From: CAWCKS01 sp963763485 | GTDB taxonomy: Bacteria > Pseudomonadota > Alphaproteobacteria > Rhizobiales > Xanthobacteraceae | Reading direction: 5' to 3' | DNA: 64,000 bases | NCBI GenBank assembly: GCA_963763485.1 | Contig: CAVXOW010000005.1 | Span: 1,488,001-1,552,000 of the forward strand | Shown here: positions 53,204-63,161 of the stretch, piece after piece | Layout of the letters: every line of letters starts with the position of its first letter | How positions within the stretch are numbered: the first letter of the stretch is position 1 | Made by a program: the position numbers and the translations under genes | Notes under the pieces: model-generated | The model's database searches: none | What the model saw: only the letters and a program-made list of their open reading frames with translations | Told to the model about the DNA's origin: nothing

Positions 53204-56200
53204 TCAATTTCCGTGACGGTGTCTATGGTCAAGCCCTTGCAGCATGCCGAACAAACGGCGCGACACCTCATGCCAGCTGCGTTCTGCCAGCCACTGTTCG
53301 GCGCGGCCCTGCAGGTGGCTTCGCAATCGTTCGTCTCGCAGCAAGCTGTCAATGCCGCTCGCGATCGCCTGCACATCATTCCGCGCAAACCGATGGATCG
53401 CCTCCGCGGCTTCGTCGAATATCGAGACCGGCGTTACCGCGACCGGCACGCCGCTCGCCATGGCGCTGCGCAGAGCGGCGCTCGAGGATTCCATGCTTTC
53501 TTCGTAAGGCAGCACGATCAGGTCGCACCGCCGTAGCCGGCGCAGGCTCTCCTCGTGCGGATGAAACGTGGTGTCCCATTCGACGGCATCTGCAACGCCG
53601 AGTTGCCTGGCCAGCTCTTGGCAGCGGGATACCTCGCGCAGGGACGCGTCCGAGTACTCTGCATTTATCAGGCGCAGCCGTAGTTTGGGCCAGGCCTGAC
53701 GCAGGCGTGCGGCAGCCTCGATCAATCGGTCGATTCCCTTGCCGGGCAGGAAGAAGCCGTAACAACCGACGACGGGCGCCTGCTGCGGCGTGAGCGACCG
53801 CACCGGCGTGGCACCGGCATAGTCGGGGGCGCCCTGCGGAAACAGGGTAACGTTGGAAACGAGTCCCAGCCCTTTGAAGAAATTCACGTCGGCCACGCGA
53901 TGGACGAGAATGCGCGCGACGTTGCGCAGCGCATCGATTATCGACGCGCGCTCGGCCGGATCCAGGTCGGACAGCCTTTGCGCGGCATGAAGGGTCACGA
54001 CGATGGCCCGGTTGCGCACGCGATGATCAGTCAGGAGGCCGACGAGGCGTTGCCAGCTTATGAGGCCCGGCTGGTGCTGAATAACGAGGACGCCGGGGTC
54101 GGAGACCGAGATGGCCCTCGCAAGTTCACCGGCATCCGTGTCACGGCCGTCCCAGCACGGCCTGACACGGGGGCGGGCGCCCGGCGCAGACGCCGGCGTT
54201 CGGTCGTCACACAGAATCGTCAGCTCGCCGCTGCCGGCAGAATAATCATCGATGATCGACTCGAGCAGGAAGTTCGAGTACTCGGCGATGCCGCATTCGA
54301 CGTCCCAGGTCGATACCCACGAGATGCGGAGCGCACGTGGACGGTCGAGCATCATGTCGATTGCAGCACCTCTGACGCGGTCAACCCACTGCCGTGGGTC
54401 GAGCCGTTGGCAGACGATCGTTTTCGCGCGCTTGGAACGAATGCGCGTGCCGCCCGAGCCCTTGCCATTTAGATCGTCAAAGACCTCGCGCAACGCCGCG
54501 GTCAGATCGTCAAGATCAGGTTCAACCCACAACGAGCCTGGACTCTGCAGGTGTGTTGTCGACGACGCGAAACTGAAATCGATCAGCCGCGCCTCGTCCG
54601 CGGTACAAAAATCAACATGACCGCCAAATCCAGTAACAACGAGCGGCAAGCCGGCGGCCATCGCCTCGGCGGCCGGAATGTTGAAACCCTCGCCGCGCGT
54701 CGGCAACACCATGGCGTCGGCCCTGGCAAAAAGCTGCTGCATCGCGTCGTCGTCGATGTCCTCGTTGATCATTGTGATTTCTGCGACAGCGGGATCGGAA
54801 GCCTTCAGCCGCGCGATCTGATCGGGGACATCGTTGTGAATGTTGGGAAAGCCCTTGATCACGAGCCGCACCGGATCGGTGTTGCGGAATGCCCTTGCGA
54901 ATGCGGTCAGCAGCACATCGACTCCCTTGCGCGGGAAGCAGGACGAGACGTGCAAGAATGTGTGAGGGCGTTGAGGCATCGCGTCGGCCGATCGAAGTTG
55001 CGCGAAGCCGCGGAGGTCTGGCGCGAAACCGACGGTTCGCACCGGTATCGAGACGCCGGAATTGACCAGCGCCTTGGCGGTGCTGGCCGATGGCGCAAGC
55101 ACGCCGTCGAAGTCGCGATTGAGAACGGTGACCGTCTGGCTCGGCAGCAGGCTCTCCTCCCAAAACACCATCGCCAGTGTGCAATCGCCGCGATCTTGCG
55201 GGGCGCGCACCGGATAATGCTGGCTGATGACGATTTCCGGTCCCGCCGGCGGCGAGGATCGGGCGAGGAGAGCGTCGACTGGATCGGGTGTGGTCGTCTC
55301 CGTGGGCTCAGCGCCATCGGCCGAGATCAGTCGCACGTGACCGGGGCAATAGCGCTCGACGGCGAGAGCGAGGGTGCGGTTGACGCTCGCGAGGCTGTAG
55401 GAACCAACCGTGTGGCCCTCAACGGCGAGATACAGGCCGTCGGCCAGCGCAGCACGATGTTGGCGGCTCGGCGGCGGCGCGGCGCCGGCCTTCAGGAGCG
55501 CGTCAACAAGGTGTGGCAAAGCATTGCTGATCCGAAAGCGGTCGAGCACGCGGTATTGTTCGGCGACCTGAGCGGCGCTCCGTTCCGGGCTGCTTGCAAT
55601 GTCCGATATCGCGGCCGCAACCGTCGACGGGGAACGATCCGCGAGCAACCTCGCCGCACCACCGAGTGTGTAGGGTACGGCGCCCGCCGGCCACGCGATC
55701 ACCGGCACACCGTGGGCCATCGCCTCGACCAGTGGCACGCCAAAGCCCTCATGCAGGCTCAGCGATACATATGCGTCGGCTTGGGCGTACCACCGTCGCA
55801 ACTCGTCGTCGGACACGGCGCCGGTCAGCACAACGCTGTCGCCGAGACTGTGCGTCGAGATCCGCCGCTTGATTTCCTGAAGGTAGGCATCATCAGACGA
55901 ATTGATGCGGCCGACCAGAACGAGCCGCGCCTCGCGCGACCATTGTTTGCGAAACTCGACAAATGCGTCGACCAGATCAGCCTGGCCTTTCGAGCCGATG
56001 ATCCGTCCGACGAACAGCACGGTGAACGGCGTTTCCGTCGCGCGCTCGGGCCGCGATCCTGCCTGCTTGAGCAGCTCGTCGACGTCGAACAGGAATGGGC
56101 AGGCGACCGCTGCCTTGTAACCTCGCTCGCGCAGCTCGATGGCGTTGTATTCGCTGTCTGCCAGCGCCGTCACAACGTTGTCGCGCAAGAGATCGAGTTG

Positions 56201-56860
56201 CTGCCGCCCGATCCTGGCATATTTCGCGTAGACCGGTGCATCGGCCAGAAATTCCGGCGGCGTGATGTTGTGATACATCAGCACTTTTTTTGCCGGCAAT
56301 GACGCGATCCATTCGCAAATGTCGTAGCCCATCGAGTGATGGACGATCAGGACGTAATCCGAGTGCAGGGGCAGGTCGCGCACCTCCAGCAACTGATCGG
56401 CCAATGCGGGGTCACGATGTTCAACGAAGATTTCGCTGTCATAGCCGAGACTGCGCAGCATTCGCTGCATCAGCAGCATGGAATTGGTGATCGCGTCGCC
56501 TGTTGCCGAGCCGGAGTGGAATTGGTGGACCTTCAGGATCGCGCGGCTGAGCTGCCGCGCGCCCGGCCCTCTTGGCATTTCGAGTTCACGATCGCGGGCG
56601 ACGGGGGGCAGTGGAGGTCGTTTGGCCAGAACCTTGTAAGCATTCTGGCGGGTATCGAACCAGCTCCAGGCACCTGGCGCGACCGTCCTGAACAGATCGT
56701 TGAAGCCAGGAATGCGTCGAAGCGCGCTCCCCAGCAGAAAGAAAGTCAGCCGCATAAAACGCTTCGGCGGGCTACCAGGGACAGCAGCCAGGTTGCGAAG
56801 CCGATCCAGCTGGGTCAGCTGCCAGGATGCCTGCAGGCGGTGAGTCTTGGATGGCGACAT
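53204..56860 (-). CDS. 1218-residue protein with three fused GT4-type domains
   Basis: The protein contains three successive GT-B glycosyltransferase domains. The first (about 110-470) has FVGRIIGSKGQADLVDAF and LHEGFGVPLVEAMAHGVPVI. The second (about 485-850) has LHVSSCFPRKGVDVLLTAF and RGEGFNIPAAEAMAAGLPLV. The third (about 855-1210) has CYGFFLPGKGIDRLIEAA and a weaker acid motif ESMESSSAALRSAMASGVPV. Fused mannosyl- and rhamnosyltransferases build repeat units of homopolymer O-antigens, and with Gmd nearby this suggests a polymerase using GDP-mannose or a derivative. It is the central enzyme of the minus-strand operon, between the methyltransferase gene and manC. Confidence 0.88.
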   Translation of the reverse strand: MSPSKTHRLQASWQLTQLDRLRNLAAVPGSPPKRFMRLTFFLLGSALRRIPGFNDLFRTVAPGAWSWFDTRQNAYKVLAKRPPLPPVARDRELEMPRGPGARQLSRAILKVHQFHSGSATGDAITNSMLLMQRMLRSLGYDSEIFVEHRDPALADQLLEVRDLPLHSDYVLIVHHSMGYDICEWIASLPAKKVLMYHNITPPEFLADAPVYAKYARIGRQQLDLLRDNVVTALADSEYNAIELRERGYKAAVACPFLFDVDELLKQAGSRPERATETPFTVLFVGRIIGSKGQADLVDAFVEFRKQWSREARLVLVGRINSSDDAYLQEIKRRISTHSLGDSVVLTGAVSDDELRRWYAQADAYVSLSLHEGFGVPLVEAMAHGVPVIAWPAGAVPYTLGGAARLLADRSPSTVAAAISDIASSPERSAAQVAEQYRVLDRFRISNALPHLVDALLKAGAAPPPSRQHRAALADGLYLAVEGHTVGSYSLASVNRTLALAVERYCPGHVRLISADGAEPTETTTPDPVDALLARSSPPAGPEIVISQHYPVRAPQDRGDCTLAMVFWEESLLPSQTVTVLNRDFDGVLAPSASTAKALVNSGVSIPVRTVGFAPDLRGFAQLRSADAMPQRPHTFLHVSSCFPRKGVDVLLTAFARAFRNTDPVRLVIKGFPNIHNDVPDQIARLKASDPAVAEITMINEDIDDDAMQQLFARADAMVLPTRGEGFNIPAAEAMAAGLPLVVTGFGGHVDFCTADEARLIDFSFASSTTHLQSPGSLWVEPDLDDLTAALREVFDDLNGKGSGGTRIRSKRAKTIVCQRLDPRQWVDRVRGAAIDMMLDRPRALRISWVSTWDVECGIAEYSNFLLESIIDDYSAGSGELTILCDDRTPASAPGARPRVRPCWDGRDTDAGELARAISVSDPGVLVIQHQPGLISWQRLVGLLTDHRVRNRAIVVTLHAAQRLSDLDPAERASIIDALRNVARILVHRVADVNFFKGLGLVSNVTLFPQGAPDYAGATPVRSLTPQQAPVVGCYGFFLPGKGIDRLIEAAARLRQAWPKLRLRLINAEYSDASLREVSRCQELARQLGVADAVEWDTTFHPHEESLRRLRRCDLIVLPYEESMESSSAALRSAMASGVPVAVTPVSIFDEAAEAIHRFARNDVQAIASGIDSLLRDERLRSHLQGRAEQWLAERSWHEVSRRLFGMLQGLDHRHRHGN

Positions 56861-56879
56861 GGCAGCGGCCAGTTATCCG

Positions 56880-58301
56880 TCACGCCAGGCGGTTATAGGC
56901 GTCCTCGAGGCGGATGATATCATCCTCGCCGAGATAGACGCCGACCTGAACCTCAATCAGTTCGAGCGGGATGAGGCCGGGATTGGCGAGGCGGTGCACA
57001 GTGCCGATCGGGATGTAGGTCGATTCATTCTCGTGCAGGATGCGCGTTTCGTCATTGACGGTGATCTCGCCCGTGCCCTTGACGACGATCCAGTGCTCCG
57101 AGCGGTGATAGTGTTTTTGCAGCGAGAAGCGCTGGCCCGGATTGATGACGATGCGGTTGACGCGATGCAGTTCGCCGAGGCTGATCGTGACGTAGTGCCC
57201 CCATGGGCGGTGGACACGCCGGTGCTCGGTCGCTTCCAGGCGTCCCGCGGCTTTCAGGTTTTCGACCAGCGTCTTGATCTCGCCGGTGACGCCGCGCGGC
57301 GCGACCAGCACCGCATCGGCCGATGCTACCACCAGGATATCGTTCAGCCCGATGACCGTGGTCAGGATCGATTCGTCGCTCTGCACGATCGTGTTCTTGA
57401 CGTCGAGCACCTGGCAGGGGCCGGCAAGCGCATTGCCGTTGTCGTCGCGAGCGGCATTTTCCCAGATCGCGTCCCAGCTGCCGAGATCGGACCAGCCCAT
57501 GTCGACCGGCACCACGGCGCTGCATTTGGTCTTTTCCATCACCGCGTAGTCGATCGAGATTTTTGGCGAGGCGCTGAATGCCTTCTCCGCAAGTCTCAGG
57601 AAGTCGAGATCCCGGATTGCACCTTCGACTGCGCTTGATGCGGCACTCCAGATCGCGGGCTGAAAGCTCTCAAACTCGCCCTTCATCACGCGCGCCTGGA
57701 ACAGGAAGTTGCCGCTGTTCCAGAGATAGCCCTGCGCGACATAAGTCTCCGCACGAGCGGCGTCGGGCTTTTCCGCAAACATGTCGAGCTTGCGCACCGT
57801 CCCGTCGGCGAGCGGCTGGCCGGGCTTCAGATAGCCATAGTCGGTTGCCGGCTCGGTCGGGATCACGCCGAAGGTCACGATGTGTCCGCTCTCGGCGCCG
57901 GGCAGTGCCGCGCGACAGGCGTCGTAAAACGCGTCGACCTTCTCGATGGCGTGATCGGCGGCGAGAATGAGTACGACGGCATCCGGCGAACGCTTCAGGC
58001 CGAGCACGGTCGCAACCGCGACCGCCGGCGCGGAATCCCGGCGCACCGGCTCGAGTACGATATCGGCCTCGACGCCGGCCTGGCGCAGCTGATCGGCAAC
58101 GATGAAACGGAAATCAGCGCTGGTGATGACAATCGGCTTCTCGAACAGATCATCCCTGGCAATGCGCAGCGCGGTCTCCTGGAACGTCGAGCGCTTGGCA
58201 AACAGCGGAATGAACTGTTTCGGCATGCTCTCGCGAGATGCCGGCCACAGCCGGGTGCCGGCGCCGCCGCACATGATCACGGGAATGATTTTCGACGGCA
58301 T
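56880..58301 (-). CDS. manC: Mannose-1-phosphate guanylyltransferase/mannose-6-phosphate isomerase
   Basis: The ATG at 58301 gives 473 residues. The N-terminal nucleotidyltransferase has IMCGGAGTRLWPASRESMPK and the FAEKP signature MFAEKPDAARAETYVAQGY. The C-terminal cupin domain has PWGHYVTISLGELHRVNRIV, PGQRFSLQKHYHRSEHWIVV with metal-binding His residues, and ends AYNR as usual. It makes GDP-mannose and interconverts mannose and fructose 6-phosphate, supplying Gmd and the glycosyltransferases. Confidence 0.93.
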   Translation of the reverse strand: MPSKIIPVIMCGGAGTRLWPASRESMPKQFIPLFAKRSTFQETALRIARDDLFEKPIVITSADFRFIVADQLRQAGVEADIVLEPVRRDSAPAVAVATVLGLKRSPDAVVLILAADHAIEKVDAFYDACRAALPGAESGHIVTFGVIPTEPATDYGYLKPGQPLADGTVRKLDMFAEKPDAARAETYVAQGYLWNSGNFLFQARVMKGEFESFQPAIWSAASSAVEGAIRDLDFLRLAEKAFSASPKISIDYAVMEKTKCSAVVPVDMGWSDLGSWDAIWENAARDDNGNALAGPCQVLDVKNTIVQSDESILTTVIGLNDILVVASADAVLVAPRGVTGEIKTLVENLKAAGRLEATEHRRVHRPWGHYVTISLGELHRVNRIVINPGQRFSLQKHYHRSEHWIVVKGTGEITVNDETRILHENESTYIPIGTVHRLANPGLIPLELIEVQVGVYLGEDDIIRLEDAYNRLA

Positions 58302-58422
58302 GCAATGTCCTGAAGGGCCCACCTTTTCGGGCGTTCACTAGCAGCTTTCGCAAGGCGATGCGAACACCCGAACGGGGGAATGCCGGGCAAAAAATTACGG
58401 CAGGGCTCGAGGGCCGGAGTCC

Positions 58423-60475
58423 TCAAGGATTATCGGGAACGCCGGCGTCGAGCTCCGCGATCCAGACGTCGGCGGCGGAATCGCTTGGCGCGCGCCAGTC
58501 GCCGCGCGGCGACAACGATCCGCCGGAGGCGACCTTCGGTCCGTTCGGGACCGCCGAGCGCTTGAACTGGCTAATCTGAAAGAAACGAAAGAGGAACAGC
58601 CGCAGCCAACGCTTGATGGTGGCGAGGTCATAGGCCTGCTTGACGCTCTCGGGCATGCCTGACGGCCAGTGGCCCGCCGCGGAGTCGCGCCAGGCGTTCC
58701 AGGCGAGGTACGCGACTTTGCTGGGCGCGAGCCCATAGCGGGTCAGGTAGAACAGGTTGAAGTCCTGCAGCGGGTAGGGACCTACCACCTGCTCGGTGCT
58801 CTGCGCCGGCTTGTCGCCGTCGCCGGGGACCAGTTCCGGCGAGATTTCGGTCGAGAGCACCGAGCGCAACGTCTCCGAGGCGGCGCGGCCGAATTCCTCG
58901 CGATCGGCGACCCAGCGGATCAAATGCTGGATCAGCGTCTTCGGCACCGAGGAGTTGACGTTGTAGTGCGACATCTGATCGCCGACGCCATAGGTGCACC
59001 AGCCGAGCGCGAGCTCGGAGAGATCGCCGGTGCCCATCACGATGGCGTTGTGGAAATTGGCGAGGCGGAACAGCAGCGAAGTGCGGGCGCCGGCCTGCAC
59101 GTTCTCGAACGTCACGTCGTAGACCGGTTTGCCTTGTGCATTCGGGTGGCCGATGTCGAGCAGCATCTGGCGCGAGGCGACTGTGATGTCGACCTCCTCG
59201 GCGCTCACGCCGAACGCCTCCATCAACGCATGGGCGTTGGTCTTGGTGAGCTTCGACGTCGCAAAGCCAGGCAGCGTGTAGCAAAGAATGTTCTTGCGCG
59301 GCAGGCCGAGCCGGTCGAACGCGCGGGCCGCGACGATCAGAGCGTGCGTGGAGTCGAGGCCGCCGGAGATGCCGAGCACGACCTTGTTGACGCCGGTGGC
59401 GCGCAACCGCGTCATCAGGCCGTGGACCTGGATGTTGAACGCCTCGTAGCAGCTTTCGTCGAGCAGCTTTGGATCATCCGGCACGAACGGAAAACGGTTG
59501 ACCGTCCGCTGCAGGGCGATGCGGACGTCGAGCGACGGCTTCAGCTCGAACGAAACGGTGCGGAACTTTGCGCCGCGGTCGGCGTGATTGTCGGCGCAGT
59601 CGCCCCATGAGCCGACGCGCATGCGCTCCTGTTTCAGCCGCTCGAGATCGAGATCAGCGGTGATGATCTGGGCGTCTTGCGGAAAGCGCTCGGCCTCGGC
59701 GAGCGTCTCGCCGAGCTCGAACACCGCGGCCTGGCCGTCCCAGGCGAGATCGGTCGTGGATTCGCCGGGGCCGGCTGCGGAATAAAGATACGCCGAGATG
59801 CAGCGCGCCGATTGCGAGCGGCACAACAGGCGGCGGGCTTCGGCCTTGCCGACCGTGATGTTGGAGGCCGACAGGTTGACCAGTACGGTGGCGCCAGCCA
59901 TCGCGCCAAACGTCGAGGGCGGCGCCGGCGTCCAGACATCCTCACAAATCTCGACGTGAATGACGAGATCGGGCGTGTCGGTCGCGATGAACAGCAGGTC
60001 GCCGCCGAACGGCACTTCGCTGTCGCCGAAAGTGACGCTGCGCACGTCCTGCGGCCAGCCGGCGGCGAAGTAGCGCTTCTCGTAGAACTCGCGATAGTTC
60101 GGCAGATACGCCTTCGGCACGATGCCGAGCAGCTTGCCGCGATGAATGACGAACGCGCAGTTGAACAGGCGGCCTTGCAGCGGGAAACGGCGCGCCGATG
60201 ATCAGGACCGGCATCAGTGCACGGCTGGCCTCAATGATGCGCGTGATCTGCGCGGCCGTGCCTTGCAGCAGCGCCTGCTGGAAGAACAGGTCGTCATTGG
60301 TGTAGGCGGAGATGCCGAGCTCCGGAAACAGCGCAACCGCGCTCTGCTGGGCGTGCGCCATCTCAGCCAGACGGAGCGTCTCGGTGCCGTTGGTTTGTGG
60401 ATCGGCAACGCGAACTTTTGGAATGCAGACCGCCACCCGGGCAAAGCCGTGACGGTAGATATTTTCGAACATCAT
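58423..60475 (-). CDS. nadE: Glutamine-dependent NAD+ synthase, frameshifted as read
   Basis: The enzyme uses ammonia from glutamine to make NAD+ from deamido-NAD. The N-terminal nitrilase domain has the Glu in FPELGISAY, the Lys in VPKAYLPNYREFYEK and the Cys in HVEICEDVW. The C-terminal synthetase has the PP-loop GISGGLDSTHALIVAARAFD. The total is near the 680 residues expected. The frame breaks once at 60182-60184, where the plus strand reads GGG; removing one base joins IIGAPFP to LQGRLFNCAFVIHRG. NAD synthase is usually essential, so a homopolymer sequencing error is likelier than a dead gene unless a second nadE exists. Confidence 0.88.
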
Positions 60476-60621
60476 GCCTTCCGCCTGAAACGGTCGATGC
60501 CTCGACCACCGGTGACGCGCAAGACCCTGATTTGCAACAGCTTCCAACGCATTTTGCGAGGGTTTTTTGCTAACGGTAGAGGTATAAAAATACCTTACTC
60601 ATCGGTCGTCTCACTAGGATG

Positions 60622-61233
60622 CTAGTCCTCATCCATCCAGGGCGGTTTCCGAAAGCCGAGCCTGGCGCAGATCGCAAGCACCCGTGGGTTGACCGCGGCG
60701 AGATAGAGCAGCCCGAGCTGGGTCGGTACCCCAAGCTGACCTGTCGATGCGAGGCCTTGAACGTCCTTGCCGGACACAAGCAGCGGCTCGACCTCGGGCT
60801 CGAGCTGCTTCAGCGCGCCGCACACCAGCGCGAAGAAGCCGTAGCAGCGATTGGTCAGGCGTCCGACGTCGGCGAAGCAGTCGATCAGGGGCACCAGTTC
60901 GACAACCTGGAGCCCGGTTTCCTCCTCGACCTCACGGCGCGCCGACAGTGCGGGGTCATCGTTGCCATCACGCAAGCCGCCGGGCAATTCCACCGTGGTG
61001 ACTTCCAGGATCGGGCGGAACTGCCGCACCAGCACGAGCTGTCCGGAGTCGTGCAGACACAGCACCTGGACGTAGTCGGCCTGCTTGATGGCATGAAATG
61101 TCTGCTCGGCGCCATCGGCGGCGCGTGTCGTCACCGTCTCGAGGCTGACCCAGGGGGAGAGCAGGGTGGTCTGACGGCTAACGACCTGTGGTGGACGAAA
61201 GCGCCCGTCGTTATTCAAGAAAAATTGTCCCAT
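60622..61233 (-). CDS. Nudix hydrolase
   Basis: This 203-residue Nudix protein has the box GGLRDGNDDPALSARREVEE and ETGL, which matches GX5EX7REUXEEXGU except that the first Glu is Asp. It hydrolyses a nucleoside diphosphate-linked compound such as ADP-ribose or NADH-type substrates. It lies upstream of the NAD synthase gene on the same strand, a sensible pairing for NAD turnover, though the gap is about 150 bases. Confidence 0.8.
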   Translation of the reverse strand: MGQFFLNNDGRFRPPQVVSRQTTLLSPWVSLETVTTRAADGAEQTFHAIKQADYVQVLCLHDSGQLVLVRQFRPILEVTTVELPGGLRDGNDDPALSARREVEEETGLQVVELVPLIDCFADVGRLTNRCYGFFALVCGALKQLEPEVEPLLVSGKDVQGLASTGQLGVPTQLGLLYLAAVNPRVLAICARLGFRKPPWMDED

Positions 61234-61278
61234 GGTCTGCGCAAACGATCTCCATGACGATTTGCACGAAGTCGTCCA

Positions 61279-63009
61279 TCATTGCTTCGCAGCCGACGGG
61301 ATGAACTCCACGGCGGTGATGCTGACTTGCCCGCCGAAATCGGCCGCAGTGGTCTGGACCACGATATGGTTGGTGTCGTCGGCATGGACGAACACCTGCT
61401 GTGCCGCCTCGGCAGCCGACATTTGCGCTCGTTCGAGCACCTTGCTGCGATCCGGTGACAACACGCCGATCGCGGCGCTGCCGCCGACCACGGTGGCCGT
61501 GATCGCGACCATGCCATTCTTGACGTCGTCCTTCGCTTCGGTTGCGAAATCAGGCCGTAGTTCGGCGGCATCGGCCCAAGCAATGCCGGGCAGGTGCACG
61601 TTGACGTCGCCGTTCGCCTGTTGAGTTACCTTGGCGTCGTTCAATGAGCTGGCAGTGAACTTCAGGGCCCTCCAGCTGCCGCGGTTGGCGATATCGCGGC
61701 GATGGAAGCAATCCGGCTCATAAGTCGGCACCGCCTTCTGCTTGAAGTGCCATTGCTGTGCCAGCACCTCCGCCATCCGCTCGGCCATCAGCACATAGCC
61801 CAAGCTCTCCTGGCAGCGGTCGTTCCAGCCGGTGTGGCCGCCGTCGACATAAAGCGACTCGCTCTCGTTCTTGAACACGTCGCCAAGATCGTAGACGCCG
61901 ATGCCTTCGGCATTCAGGCTCAATAGCGACGACTTCATGTGTCTCCACTTGTCGGTATAATCGAGTGGGCCGACCGCCGCGCGCTCGTCACTGGTCAGGA
62001 CCTTGTCGATTGCGGGAAGCGGCTGCAGGAAGTACGCCTCCTTGACCCCAAACTCGTTGGCCATCGCGTGCATCGCGCGCAGGTATTTCTGGTCGCGCCG
62101 GATCGCGTCGTCGAGATATTGCGCGTCGGTCCAGTCCTTCGGGCCCGCAAAGATGCCCTGCACCGTTGTGCGCCACTGCGATTTGAGCGCCGGGTCGGGT
62201 TCGGTGAGGAGGTTCAGTCGATCTGCAACAATGAACGCCAGGCTGGAATAGGAAAACGGCGGGGTCGTTCGGATCTTCGTGATGATCCGCGATAGCGCCC
62301 ATTGCGCGACGACGTCCGAGAACGAGGCGGTCGCCAGCGGATTCACCTCCGAAAAGTGCAGGAACGGGTATTCGAACAACTCACCATTAGAATGTCGCGC
62401 CTGCGTCAGCTCATTGGCGCCGTCGAGCGTGACCACCGCGTCGAGGATATTGGCATACAGCATGAACATGATCGCCTGCTGCGGCTGCTTCCAGCCGCCG
62501 GCGCTGCCTTGCAGAACGAGAAACGGCTTGCCGTCCGGGCTCTCCCAGCGCTCGTTCAGCGCGCGCTCGAGATACGGCGGATGCAGGCCGCCACCGACGA
62601 ACTGCTGGTTGCCGCCGCCGACATAGGTCGCGACCGAACCGCCGGTCAGCATGATCACGAAGTGATCGCTGATCTTCTGCGCCGGAAAATCGTGCCGCTG
62701 CGTACCGATATTGTTGATCGATTTGGGATAACCACACGGTGGGTTGCCGTGATAGACCCAGCCCAGATAGGGATGCGGGAACAACGTATCGACGTGCTTG
62801 CAGTAATATGTATCGGTCGGGCGGTCGATCGTGCCCTGGAACCAGGGATGATCCGCGTTCTCGAAGCGTTGATGAGCGGAGCTATACTTGCCATCGCGAA
62901 GGGTCAGATACGCAGTGGCCGCGGCTTCTGCGAGCGCGATCGTTAGAACAACGCTAAGGCCGGTCGCGAATGTCCCGAATACGAAATTCTTGAGGCGTTG
63001 GCCGGCCAT
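61279..63009 (-). CDS. Membrane-anchored SGNH-hydrolase-like protein
   Basis: The ATG at 63009 yields 576 residues. An N-terminal membrane anchor (about residues 8-30, FGTFATGLSVVLTIALAEAA) is followed by a periplasmic domain with the SGNH marks: the Ser in MLTGGSVATYVGGG, the Gly/Asn region LDGANELTQ and the Asp/His pair in YVDGGHTGWNDR. The last 120 residues form a separate beta-rich domain. SGNH proteins in polysaccharide regions often remove or transfer acetyl groups on sugars, but here the role is a guess. It is divergent from the membrane protein gene at 63162. Confidence 0.7.
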   Translation of the reverse strand: MAGQRLKNFVFGTFATGLSVVLTIALAEAAATAYLTLRDGKYSSAHQRFENADHPWFQGTIDRPTDTYYCKHVDTLFPHPYLGWVYHGNPPCGYPKSINNIGTQRHDFPAQKISDHFVIMLTGGSVATYVGGGNQQFVGGGLHPPYLERALNERWESPDGKPFLVLQGSAGGWKQPQQAIMFMLYANILDAVVTLDGANELTQARHSNGELFEYPFLHFSEVNPLATASFSDVVAQWALSRIITKIRTTPPFSYSSLAFIVADRLNLLTEPDPALKSQWRTTVQGIFAGPKDWTDAQYLDDAIRRDQKYLRAMHAMANEFGVKEAYFLQPLPAIDKVLTSDERAAVGPLDYTDKWRHMKSSLLSLNAEGIGVYDLGDVFKNESESLYVDGGHTGWNDRCQESLGYVLMAERMAEVLAQQWHFKQKAVPTYEPDCFHRRDIANRGSWRALKFTASSLNDAKVTQQANGDVNVHLPGIAWADAAELRPDFATEAKDDVKNGMVAITATVVGGSAAIGVLSPDRSKVLERAQMSAAEAAQQVFVHADDTNHIVVQTTAADFGGQVSITAVEFIPSAAKQ

Positions 63010-63161
63010 CGAGTCCCCGTCTGGCGTTTCTGCGCACCACTTGGTCGCTTGCGAGTTTAGGGCGTGCGCGACCTCTCCGCAATCGGCGCGCGGACCGTTG
63101 AAGTTGAGCCACCCGGTTGGTAAGCGTCTTGACCGAGAGCTCGACCGGAGGACTAGCCCAG

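Noticed and set aside
54551..56302. A 583-residue plus-strand frame over the triple glycosyltransferase gene
   Set aside because: It is antisense to clear GT4 motifs and has no recognisable domain.
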